Positions 38,844 through 46,518 of a stretch of DNA of 64,000 nt are shown in pieces. Both the position numbers and the translations under genes were made by a program. Under the pieces are notes generated by a model. The model worked only from the letters and a program-made list of their open reading frames with translations, was not told the origin of the DNA and did not search any database. Numbering within the stretch: position 1 is the stretch's first letter; each line of letters opens with the position of its first letter. Origin of the DNA: Photorhabdus sp. CRCIA-P01. GTDB taxonomy: Bacteria; Pseudomonadota; Gammaproteobacteria; Enterobacterales; Enterobacteriaceae. The stretch covers positions 27,708 to 91,707 of the forward strand of contig NZ_NMQR01000017.1 in the NCBI RefSeq assembly GCF_003545805.1, written 5' to 3'.

Positions 38844-41282
38844 ATGACATCATTTAAAACAATATCATTTAAAGCTATATCATTGAAAACTATATCATTT
38901 AAAATAAGCGCATTACTGTTGACTATCTTGTTAACAATCAGTTGTAGCGAATTTAAAAGTTACTCAGCAAAGACTACGACAGCATTTGAAGCGAAAATTG
39001 CTCGTACTCATTATGGTGTACCTCATATTTATGCGCAAGACTTGGGAAGCCTGAGTTTTGGCAATGCCTATGCTCAAGCACAAGATAATATATGCATTAT
39101 GGCGGATAGTTACGTGCGCATTAGGGGGGAGCGTGCGCGTTTCTTTGGTGCTGATAGGAATAAGCAGGGTGACTCACTGAATTTAATTCAGGACTTCGGC
39201 TATAAAGCCCTAGCTTTGGTGGAACAGGCTCGTGAAAAATGGCCGCAATTAAGTGCTGATTCACAGGTAATTATTGATGGATTTGTTGCAGGTTATAATA
39301 CCTACCTGTCCCATGTTAAGGAGGGCCGTTATATCTTGCCAAAAGCTTGTCGAGGTCAAGAATGGGTAATACCTATTCAACGTGAGGATGTGCTGGCATA
39401 TGTATTTTCTATTGCGGTATTTCCGGGTTCTGCTCAATTTCTTGCCGATTATTATGCGGCTGATCCCAATAAAGAAGATCAAAAACAATTGTCTTTAAAT
39501 ATATCTAGGAATAATGGTTATTCCATTGGTTCGAATGGTTGGGCATTAGGCCGTGATAAAGTTGAAGGGGTCAATAGTATGTTATTGGCGAACCCCCATT
39601 TTCCTTATGAAGGTGACATGCGTTTTTGGCAAGTTCATCATGTCGTTAATGGAAAGATTGATGTCATGGGAGCCTCCTTAATTGGTTTCCCGGGTATTGT
39701 TAATATTGGGTTTAATCACAATATTGCCTGGACTCACACTTATTCACAGGCTGAACATGTCATTGTTTACAAAATGCAAACTGCTGCTAACAATCCGCTG
39801 AATTATGTGATTGATGGGGTTATTAAGCCGGTAATGTCGAAGCCGATTCATATTGAAGTCAAAACCGATAGCGGTATTAAAACGGTCACGAAAGATCATT
39901 TTTATACTGATATTGGGCCCATTATTGAAAATGAAGACTTTGCTTGGTCCGAGTCTGAATTTTATGTCGTGAAAGATGTCAATCTTTACAATCTTGATAT
40001 GATTGATCATTGGTTGGCGTTGAATCGAGCGGATAGTCTTGCTGATGCAAAACAATCTTATAAAGATTTTAATGGCTTGGCTTTTAATAACACTTTGTTA
40101 ACTGGTAAAGAAGGCGTTGGTATTTTTATTGGTGATAAAGCTGTACCGGCATTGTCTCTTGAAGCTATTCAATTATTGAAGGATAACGAAACCCTAGCGG
40201 CAGCACGTGAGAAGTATGACGTGACTATTTTACCGGGTAACTCATCATCCATGATTTTTACCGAAGCCTTGGGTTATGATCAGATCCCGCAGCTTGTGGA
40301 AACATCCTATGTACAAAATTCCAATGATTCTCACTGGGCAACGAACTTGGAACATTTACTCGAAGGTTTTTCCCCACTTCTGGGTAATGAACGAAAACCC
40401 CTGTCGTTCAGAACGCGTATGGGATTGCAACTAATACAGGATGCGGCGGGTGATAATAAGCGATTTTCTCTCATGGAGTTAGAACGGGCGTTATTCTCTG
40501 AGCGTTCATATTTAGCCGAACTGATATTAAAAGATGTGGTTGCCCTATGTGATAAAACACAGAACCGATTAATTAGATTGGTGAATGGCATGAAGGTCGA
40601 TATTACTCAGGCATGTCAATTGCTATCACAATGGAACGGTGAATTTAATGCTGATAGCCGGGGCGCGATTATATTCCGTGAATTAGCTTTTCTAATTGAT
40701 CAGCAAGAGCACTTTGTCGTACCGTTTGACATAGCCCACCCGGCAACAACACCACGCCAATTAAAACAAAGTGAAGAGTTTGTCACCTTGTTAGCACGAG
40801 CGGTTGCTAATGTGAATAATGCGGGGCTGGCTTTAGATACTCCGGTGAGTCAGTTTCAATTTATTGAAAGTACCGCACCTGACGGTAAACCGGCAGATAA
40901 TCGCATGAGTTGGCCGGGGTTGTTTGGAAAAGAAGGCGGCTTTAATATGATCGCTCCGTGGGATGGGGATGAAACCCTGTTTCCTAAACATCATTATACT
41001 GTGGGTAATGATGTGGTGACTGGTGAGGCATTGGAATCGGAGCTAACTGATCAAGGATATCATATTCGTTATGGTTCCAGTTGGATAATGCTGGTGGCAT
41101 TTGATCAACAAGGACCTAATGCGCGTGGGTTACTCACTTATTCGCAATCTTCTGATATTGATTCGCCTCATTTTGCGGATCAGAGCCGATTTTATTCTCA
41201 TTATAAACAGCTATTGCCGTTGCCTTATCGGCCAGAAGAGATTAAACGATCAACTATTTCAGAATTGGTTATCCAACATTAG
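38844..41282 (+). CDS. Penicillin/AHL-acylase-family Ntn hydrolase, predicted lipoprotein (prodrug-activating acylase)
   Basis: 812 residues. I place the start at ATG 38844, 2 nt after the upstream stop with AAGGG before it; the longer frame from 38808 would lie inside the preceding gene. Residues 1-33 form an export signal and C34 lies in a plausible lipobox (LTIS-C), so the protein should be a periplasm-facing lipoprotein; Ser at +2 favours the outer membrane. The precursor pattern is that of PvdQ/aculeacin acylases: alpha region (RTHYGVPHIYA near 54), a spacer, then G229-S230-N231, where Ser230 becomes the N-terminal nucleophile of the beta chain, followed by MLLANPHFPY (246-255). Such enzymes remove an N-acyl chain from a peptide precursor. 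With the starter-type C domain of NRPS 1, it most likely deacylates the exported peptide to its active form. Confidence 0.92.
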   Translation: MTSFKTISFKAISLKTISFKISALLLTILLTISCSEFKSYSAKTTTAFEAKIARTHYGVPHIYAQDLGSLSFGNAYAQAQDNICIMADSYVRIRGERARFFGADRNKQGDSLNLIQDFGYKALALVEQAREKWPQLSADSQVIIDGFVAGYNTYLSHVKEGRYILPKACRGQEWVIPIQREDVLAYVFSIAVFPGSAQFLADYYAADPNKEDQKQLSLNISRNNGYSIGSNGWALGRDKVEGVNSMLLANPHFPYEGDMRFWQVHHVVNGKIDVMGASLIGFPGIVNIGFNHNIAWTHTYSQAEHVIVYKMQTAANNPLNYVIDGVIKPVMSKPIHIEVKTDSGIKTVTKDHFYTDIGPIIENEDFAWSESEFYVVKDVNLYNLDMIDHWLALNRADSLADAKQSYKDFNGLAFNNTLLTGKEGVGIFIGDKAVPALSLEAIQLLKDNETLAAAREKYDVTILPGNSSSMIFTEALGYDQIPQLVETSYVQNSNDSHWATNLEHLLEGFSPLLGNERKPLSFRTRMGLQLIQDAAGDNKRFSLMELERALFSERSYLAELILKDVVALCDKTQNRLIRLVNGMKVDITQACQLLSQWNGEFNADSRGAIIFRELAFLIDQQEHFVVPFDIAHPATTPRQLKQSEEFVTLLARAVANVNNAGLALDTPVSQFQFIESTAPDGKPADNRMSWPGLFGKEGGFNMIAPWDGDETLFPKHHYTVGNDVVTGEALESELTDQGYHIRYGSSWIMLVAFDQQGPNARGLLTYSQSSDIDSPHFADQSRFYSHYKQLLPLPYRPEEIKRSTISELVIQH
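38847..38906 (+). repeat. Four tandem 15-bp repeats inside the acylase signal sequence
   Basis: Units start at 38847, 38862, 38877 and 38892 and encode TSFKT, ISFKA, ISLKT and ISFKI. The repeat is in frame and extends the basic n-region of the signal peptide by 15-20 residues, so copy-number change would alter signal length without a frameshift. Confidence 0.9.
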
Positions 41283-41383
41283 GCAATCAGATTATTTGGG
41301 CCTTGGCTGGATAAAATTATTAACTGGCGGATTGGTTCCGTCAGTTATCGAAAATACTATTTATTCTTTGGAACTATATAAAT

Positions 41384-42217
41384 ATGATGGATTTTTCTAA
41401 TTCTGGATGTCAGAAATGTGTAGAGTTCACCATGCCATCTATCGAGGATGTGTTTACTTGTATGCTGGATAGAGTCCCTTTTATTATTCGAGGAGGGGCT
41501 GAACAGTGGGTAGCAAGAACGAAGTGGACATGGGATTATTTTCAGCAAAAATTTGGTCATCACCTGATAAAAGTATTTCGATCATCAAATAATAAAGATA
41601 ATAAATATATGTCTCTTGGTGACTATATTGATTATATAAAAGATGTGGAAGAACCCGATCCTTATTATGCTTCTGCGTGGCAGTTTTCGCTCTATTTTAA
41701 GGAATTGGTGAGTGATTATGAGGTCCCTGACTATTTTTCCTGCTTGATTCGTAAGCGTGTTGCAGACGATATTTTGCATAATGAAGCAGCATTACTATTA
41801 CTGCGCTGGATTTATATGGGGCCTAAAAACAGTGGTTCTCGTTTGCATTTGGACATTGCCTCTACTCATGCCTGGAATGCGGTTATTAGTGGCCGAAAAG
41901 AGTGGGTATTTTATGGGCCGGAAGAAGCAGTGAAAATAGGTTATGGCAAAGTTGATGCTTTTAACCCTGATCTGGCCTTATATCCCGATTTCATTCAGGC
42001 TCAAGGTATTCATTGTGTACAGAATCCTGGTGATATTGTTTTCACCCCTTGTACACACTATCATCAAGTTAAAAATTTGGAGTCAGGAATTTCAATCACT
42101 GAAAATTTTATTAATGACACGAATTTGGAGCTTGTTAAGAACGCTATAACTAACGACGATGATATATCACCTGAACAGGCAAGTTTTATTCGGATATTGA
42201 TTCCTGAATTAGGTTAA
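41384..42217 (+). CDS. JmjC/cupin-8 Fe(II)/2-oxoglutarate hydroxylase, JMJD6-like (probable lysine hydroxylase)
   Basis: 277 residues. The metal triad is H155 and D157 (SRLHLDIASTHAWNAV) and H227 (YHQVKNLESG), followed by ISITENF. This arrangement is very close to JMJD6 (HIDPLGTSAWN ... HVVLNLDTTIAITQNF), a lysyl-5-hydroxylase. The cluster contains two or three Lys-type A domains (1, 8, 10), so delta-hydroxylation of lysine is the most economical role; whether it acts on free, carrier-bound or peptide lysine cannot be told from sequence. The gene lies 101 bp after the acylase, the largest gap within the cluster, and has only a weak RBS (GGAAC about 14 nt upstream). It appears to be the last cluster gene, as the strand stays the same but the content changes to copper uptake after 42600. 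Confidence 0.88.
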   Translation: MMDFSNSGCQKCVEFTMPSIEDVFTCMLDRVPFIIRGGAEQWVARTKWTWDYFQQKFGHHLIKVFRSSNNKDNKYMSLGDYIDYIKDVEEPDPYYASAWQFSLYFKELVSDYEVPDYFSCLIRKRVADDILHNEAALLLLRWIYMGPKNSGSRLHLDIASTHAWNAVISGRKEWVFYGPEEAVKIGYGKVDAFNPDLALYPDFIQAQGIHCVQNPGDIVFTPCTHYHQVKNLESGISITENFINDTNLELVKNAITNDDDISPEQASFIRILIPELG

Positions 42218-42599
42218 TTGTTGGAAACAAAGGGGGGTTAATGGCAGTAATAAGATGAAAACATGCTTTGGGGCCAACACGAATGGCGTTTTTAATGCCG
42301 ATTATTATAGTCAGGCGACTTGGCCTCGTCGGCTGACTATATTGGGTTGAAGCGGGCTATTCTACTTTGTAAAAATGGGTAGCTTTATCCAATGTGCCGT
42401 AAAACTCCAGTCTTTCAGAGGGTGTCAAATTGCTAAGCATGCAGTTATTGTGGCAGATTGGATTTTGGGTATTTTGGGTCGAATTCATGAAAAAAATCTG
42501 GCTAATTTTAGAAAAACATCAAATTTTGTCGTCAAAGCGACATTCCTGCATAAAGTGTTTTAACATTTGACTGTTAAATACGTACAATCCCCTCCCTGG
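42218..42599. other. Intergenic region at the end of the biosynthetic cluster
   Basis: About 380 bp without a convincing gene. It contains the imperfect hairpin at 42307-42340 but no T-tract after it. A 62-codon frame at 42375-42563 has no recognisable features and I do not call it. The promoter for the copper module presumably lies here. Confidence 0.5.
42307..42340 (+). terminator. Possible transcription-end hairpin after the biosynthetic cluster
   Basis: ATAGTCAG-G-CGAC (42307-42319) pairs with GTCG-G-CTGACTAT (42328-42340) around an 8-nt loop, a 12-pair stem with one G-G mismatch. No U-rich tail follows, so it would be a Rho-dependent end, an RNA-stabilising stem or a protein-binding site rather than a classical intrinsic terminator. 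Confidence 0.35.
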
Positions 42600-43109
42600 A
42601 TGTGTTCTCTACAGAATAGGCTTGGTTTGTCACTGATCCAATTTTACACATCGCGGAGCCGCCTGCCAGCTTGGCTCGGTATATTCGCGATACTGATGTT
42701 GTTCATTGCGCCAGTGATCTCCCGGTCACTGGAACATGCGTGCATTGGTGAGGCTCATTCATCGAGAGTGGTCGATTGCCATAGGGTGATGTCATCTGAC
42801 GATGATATGCCTTGGAATATGTCTCATTCTGACATTGCTTCTGTATCACCGGGCTCTAACCATCATGATGGCATGCCGATGAGTATGCATGCGGGTGCTG
42901 GTATGTCGATGTTGGAGGATATTGCCTGTGGATACTGCGTTTTTCTGATTCATGTACCTATATTGGATCTGGCGAATACACCGCTATTTTGGTCAACTTC
43001 GCTGACTTCACGGCCACCACCGATTCAAACCGTAGCTTCCTTTCTGCCGCATTTCATCTTTTCTGATTCATTGCCTCGTGCTCCGCCTGAACCGATCTCA
43101 TCTCATTGA
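42600..43109 (+). CDS. DUF2946-like copper-associated protein, one N-terminal membrane segment
   Basis: About 169 residues from ATG 42600; an upstream TTG at 42567 is the alternative and neither has a good RBS. A hydrophobic segment (LPAWLGIFAILMLFIAPVIS) is followed by Cys pairs and a Met/His-rich stretch (HHDGMPMSMHAGAGMSM) and then GYCVFLIHVP. This layout fits the DUF2946 proteins that sit next to TonB-dependent copper receptors (OprC/NosA type) in proteobacteria. It lies 145 bp upstream of such a receptor on the same strand. The Met/His motif suggests periplasmic copper binding; the exact role of the family is not established. Confidence 0.72.
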   Translation: MCSLQNRLGLSLIQFYTSRSRLPAWLGIFAILMLFIAPVISRSLEHACIGEAHSSRVVDCHRVMSSDDDMPWNMSHSDIASVSPGSNHHDGMPMSMHAGAGMSMLEDIACGYCVFLIHVPILDLANTPLFWSTSLTSRPPPIQTVASFLPHFIFSDSLPRAPPEPISSH

Positions 43110-43254
43110 TTTAAACGTAATGAAATCTCTTGTCCTGCTCATTGTTGAGTCAGGAGAAGTTTGTTCATACCAAAAACGATTTGGTTGGATTCTATAACGT
43201 ATTCCGTTTTTGATAGCAATATTGCTTCGGAGCGCGGATGCACATTAAGGAAAG

Positions 43255-45348
43255 ATGATGTTTGAAAAAAATTCTTCTTATAAAAAAAATATGCTGGCCC
43301 GTTGTATTAGCTCGGCAATGCCGCTTTTTTTGCTGGCTGCTTTTAATGGATATGCGGTTGAAACTACATCAGATTCGCACGATCATGCGAATGGTCCAAA
43401 AACCAATGATGGTGATGTGATTACCGTCACCGCGCCTTTGTATTCTCCTTTATCAATCGTCACTTCCCCAAAAACGCCTCGTCAGCCAGTGCCGGCAAGT
43501 GATGGCTCTGATTATTTGAAAACCATTCCCGGTTTTTCACAAATCCGTAATGGTGGTACCAATGGTGATCCGGTATTTCGGGGCATGTTTGGTTCGAGGA
43601 TTAAGCTCCTGACTGATGGCGCGGAAATGTTAGGAGCGTGTCCTGGCAGAATGGATGCGCCTTCATCCTATATTTCGCCAGAAAGTTATGATTTGCTGAC
43701 AGTCATTAAAGGGCCTCAAACGGTATTGTGGGGGGCCGGTGCTTCAGCAGCAACCGTAAGATTTGAACGTGAACATCCTCGATTTGATGAGCCGGGAGTC
43801 AAATTCAATGCCAGTGGATTGAGCGGTTCAAATGACCGTTGGGATGGCAATGTGGATGCTAGTATGGGTAGTGAATTGGGATATTTACGTTTAATGGCAA
43901 ATAAATCCCGTTCAAATGACTACAAAGATGGCGGTGGGTATCGTGTCCCTTCACGTTGGGATAAATGGAATAGTGATCTGGCGTTGGGGTGGACGCCAGA
44001 TAAAGATACATTGCTCGAACTGACAATGGGTAAGGGTGATGGAGAGGCCCGTTATGCTGGACGTAGCATGGATGGTTCGCAATTCAAACGTGAAAGTCTG
44101 GGCGTCCGTTTTGAGAAATCTCACCTCGGTGAGGTGCTTGATAAGGTTGAAGCCCAAGTTTATTACAACTATACCAACCATATTATGGACAATATAACCT
44201 TGCGTTCTCCGAATAGCGCTATGTCAATGAGTATGCCTGCTTCGAGTTGTAAACATGGGTGTGGTATGCACATGAATATGAACCACGGTATGTCTATGCA
44301 ACTGGACCGCCGTGTTGTCGGAGGGCGAGTCATGGGCACCTGGTTATGGCAAGACTTCAAATTGGAAAGTGGTGCGGATACGCAAACCAATACCCACCGT
44401 AATAAAGCAGGTAATGGATGGCAAAAAGATGCGCAATTCTATAATTATGGCCTGTTTGGCGAGCTAACTTGGTCTGCCACGGAACAGAACGAATTGATAA
44501 CCGGTGCCCGTCTTGATCGCAGCCGGGTAAAGAAATTTGCTAGCAATGGTGAAAAAGAGCGTAATGATACCTTGCCGAGTGGTTTTATGCGTTTAGAGCA
44601 TACTCTGGCTGATGTGCCAATGATGTTTTATGCCGGTATTGGTTACACCGAGCGTTTCCCTGACTATTGGGAACTGTTCTCGCCTACATATGGTCCGGCG
44701 GGGAGTATCGGTGCTTTTGATGGAGTAAAAAGTGAGAAAACCACTCAGCTTGATATTGGTGCTCAATATACCGGGGAACATTTTAATGGTTGGGTATCCG
44801 CTTATATAGGGCGTGTAAATGATTTCATTTTATTTAGATATAGCCCGACAAATGCCCGTATCAGTCAGGCTGATAACATCAATGCCAATATCATGGGCGG
44901 AGAAATGGGCTTTGGTTACCAATTGACAGATCATTGGAAAACGGATGCCAGCCTTGCCTATGCTTGGGGAGAAAACCGGACGGATAACAAGCCGATGCCT
45001 CAGATCCCACCTCTGGAAGCCCGTCTCGGATTGACCTATGAACGTGGTGATTGGAGTAGTACTGGTTTGTGGCGATTGGTGAGCAGCCAGCATCGGATTG
45101 CTGTGGGGCAAGGCAACGTTGTCGGCAAAGATTTTCAAGATAGTCCAGGTTTTGGCGTGCTTTCTGCCAACGTGGCCTATAAGGTTAACAAAAATGTAAA
45201 AGTGAGCGCTGGCATTGACAATATCTTGGATAAAGAATACAGCGAACACCTCAACCTTGCCGGTAATGGCACCTTTGGTTATTCAGCGAATACCTCAGTG
45301 AATGAACCCGGCCGGACAGTGTGGGCGAAAGTAGATGTAAAATTCTAA
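43255..45348 (+). CDS. TonB-dependent copper receptor (OprC/NosA-like)
   Basis: 697 residues with RBS AAGGAAAG. A signal peptide (LARCISSAMPLFLLAAFNGYA) is followed by a TonB-box-like segment (DGDVITVTAP near 52-61) and the plug domain (GFSQIRNGGTNGDPVFRGMFGSRIKLLTDGAEMLGACPGRMD), where the ACPGRMD motif is typical of copper receptors. The C-terminus ends in Phe (VWAKVDVKF), as expected for an outer-membrane barrel. An external-loop-like insert near residues 322-346 is Met/His/Cys-rich (SMSMP, CKHGCGMHMNMNHGMSM), a likely copper-binding surface. It takes up copper or a copper chelate with TonB energy. Together with the upstream DUF2946-like protein it forms a small copper module; induction by copper limitation is likely but I see no confident operator. 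Confidence 0.88.
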   Translation: MMFEKNSSYKKNMLARCISSAMPLFLLAAFNGYAVETTSDSHDHANGPKTNDGDVITVTAPLYSPLSIVTSPKTPRQPVPASDGSDYLKTIPGFSQIRNGGTNGDPVFRGMFGSRIKLLTDGAEMLGACPGRMDAPSSYISPESYDLLTVIKGPQTVLWGAGASAATVRFEREHPRFDEPGVKFNASGLSGSNDRWDGNVDASMGSELGYLRLMANKSRSNDYKDGGGYRVPSRWDKWNSDLALGWTPDKDTLLELTMGKGDGEARYAGRSMDGSQFKRESLGVRFEKSHLGEVLDKVEAQVYYNYTNHIMDNITLRSPNSAMSMSMPASSCKHGCGMHMNMNHGMSMQLDRRVVGGRVMGTWLWQDFKLESGADTQTNTHRNKAGNGWQKDAQFYNYGLFGELTWSATEQNELITGARLDRSRVKKFASNGEKERNDTLPSGFMRLEHTLADVPMMFYAGIGYTERFPDYWELFSPTYGPAGSIGAFDGVKSEKTTQLDIGAQYTGEHFNGWVSAYIGRVNDFILFRYSPTNARISQADNINANIMGGEMGFGYQLTDHWKTDASLAYAWGENRTDNKPMPQIPPLEARLGLTYERGDWSSTGLWRLVSSQHRIAVGQGNVVGKDFQDSPGFGVLSANVAYKVNKNVKVSAGIDNILDKEYSEHLNLAGNGTFGYSANTSVNEPGRTVWAKVDVKF

Positions 45349-45356
45349 TGAGAAAA

Positions 45357-45379
45357 TGGCGTCCAATTATTGGACGCCA
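45357..45379. terminator. Bidirectional hairpin terminator between convergent genes
   Basis: Perfect 10-bp stem TGGCGTCCAA / TTGGACGCCA with a 3-nt loop. T-rich sequence follows on both strands, more clearly on the minus strand (TTTTCTC). It separates the copper receptor (+) from the glucanase gene (-). Confidence 0.82.
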
Positions 45380-45409
45380 ATATTTGTTTGCCCTTTTCCT
45401 GATCGATAA

Positions 45410-46204
45410 CTATTTCTTGTTACCGATATACGGATAAACTTTTACATAATCAACATCGAATGTGGCGGTTGTTTTATTTATCGGGCCATAACCTTGTGCT
45501 GGATAACTGCGCGGTACTTCGGAGCTCAAAATAATATATTGGTTGGCGATTGAAATGGGGATTTGTTCCAGACCAGATAAATGTTGAGGAACACTATCAA
45601 TATAAAATGTATAGCCACTCGGTGTCCATGCCACGGCAAATTTATGGAATTGACCATCAGCAAGTTTATTTGTAGACAATTTCTTTGACCATTGTTTATG
45701 AGCGCTGCCATAACCATTCCAGTGAATGGCATGATCATATTGATCTTGTTTAGCCTCGGCTAAGTGTTCAAATACATCAATTTCGACACCTGATTTTTCT
45801 GGATTTGTTAAATCGTGACCCATTGTCGGTGACTGTACCCAGAATGCGACCTGATTACCTTCAGCGCGATTAAATCTGACAGCGGCTTCCCAATAGCCAT
45901 ATGCTTGTAGGAAACTTTTTTGTGTTGAAATCATGCCGCAATAATTTTGTAGCTTGCCAGAAGAACTATCGGAATAGGTTTTTATAGTTAAATGACCATT
46001 TCGCACGATAACGGCTGATTGAGTATTAATACAATTTTTTCTGACGCCCAGGCCACGGTGATCCCATTTTTGACTATTAAGTGTTATGCCATCGAAATTA
46101 TCTTCGAATGAGGGAGTGGAGCTAAATTCATTGGGGATTTTTGCCGAAGCATACCCGCAGATCAATGAACTTAATAACAACGTGTGGGTTAGCTTAATTT
46201 TCAT
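45410..46204 (-). CDS. Secreted glycoside hydrolase family 16 (beta-glucanase-like)
   Basis: 264 residues with a clear signal peptide (residues 1-21, ending GYASA) and RBS AAGGAAA. The GH16 catalytic signature is present: E141-I-D143-V-F-E146, where E141 would be the nucleophile and E146 the acid/base. An aromatic jelly-roll pattern surrounds it (YGYWEAAVRF, NQVAFWVQSP, HKFAVAWTPSGYTFYID) and FDVDYVKVYP closes the domain, as usual for the family. It likely cleaves beta-1,3- or mixed-linked glucans of fungi, insects' gut contents or algae outside the cell; the precise substrate cannot be assigned by eye. It is monocistronic and convergent with the copper receptor gene. Confidence 0.9.
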   Translation of the reverse strand: MKIKLTHTLLLSSLICGYASAKIPNEFSSTPSFEDNFDGITLNSQKWDHRGLGVRKNCINTQSAVIVRNGHLTIKTYSDSSSGKLQNYCGMISTQKSFLQAYGYWEAAVRFNRAEGNQVAFWVQSPTMGHDLTNPEKSGVEIDVFEHLAEAKQDQYDHAIHWNGYGSAHKQWSKKLSTNKLADGQFHKFAVAWTPSGYTFYIDSVPQHLSGLEQIPISIANQYIILSSEVPRSYPAQGYGPINKTTATFDVDYVKVYPYIGNKK

Positions 46205-46404
46205 CTATTTTCCTTGTATGTTTGACGTGAATAATAGCCATTTAGGCGTTATGACGCGTTTTCTTAGGATGAGTAACTTAATCGAATATTGGCGACAGGG
46301 TTACCGACTTAATTTATTACTCCTATGCTTTTTGTTTTAGTAGGTAAAAATAAGGAAATAAAAGTCAGCGATGTTGATTAAGGGAAAATAATTAAAATAG
46401 AGAC

Positions 46405-46452
46405 TATATACCTAATAGATTTCGAGCCGCAGCTTGAAAGATGAAGGGTATA
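46405..46452 (+). repeat. Miniature ERIC-type element, internal deletion derivative (about 48 bp, subfamily B)
   Basis: Has both ends of the subfamily-B element (TATACCTAATAGATTTCGAG and GCTTGAAAGATGAAGGGTAT) but lacks about 80 bp of the middle. Compare the full copies at 48068-48197 and 59857-59984. Confidence 0.85.
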
Positions 46453-46480
46453 AAAGAAGCGGTTATAGCAGATAAATAGA

Positions 46481-46502
46481 ACCCCGCTCGCCAGAACGGG
46501 GT
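46481..46502 (-). terminator. Probable intrinsic terminator of the metY-like gene
   Basis: ACCCCG (46481-46486) pairs with CGGGGT (46497-46502) around a 10-nt loop, 17 nt beyond the stop codon on the minus strand, followed in that direction by a moderately T-rich stretch. Confidence 0.6.
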
Positions 46503-46518
46503 ATATGGTAAGTCTGAA

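Noticed and set aside
41101..41400. 99-codon frame across the end of the acylase gene
   Set aside because: It is in another frame of a confident gene and has no RBS or domain.
42375..42563. 62-codon open frame in the gap after the cluster
   Set aside because: No RBS, no recognisable domain, and composition like the surrounding non-coding DNA.
364..45348. Siderophore cluster interpretation (PvdE-like exporter, PvdQ-like acylase and nearby TonB receptor)
   Set aside because: The A-domain codes indicate a chain of basic residues plus Gly, Pro and His, there is no ornithine N-hydroxylase or catechol gene, and the nearest receptor has copper-type motifs.
46086..46340. 84-codon frame on the plus strand opposite the GH16 gene start
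   Set aside because: It overlaps the signal-peptide region of a well-supported gene on the other strand and has no protein-like features.
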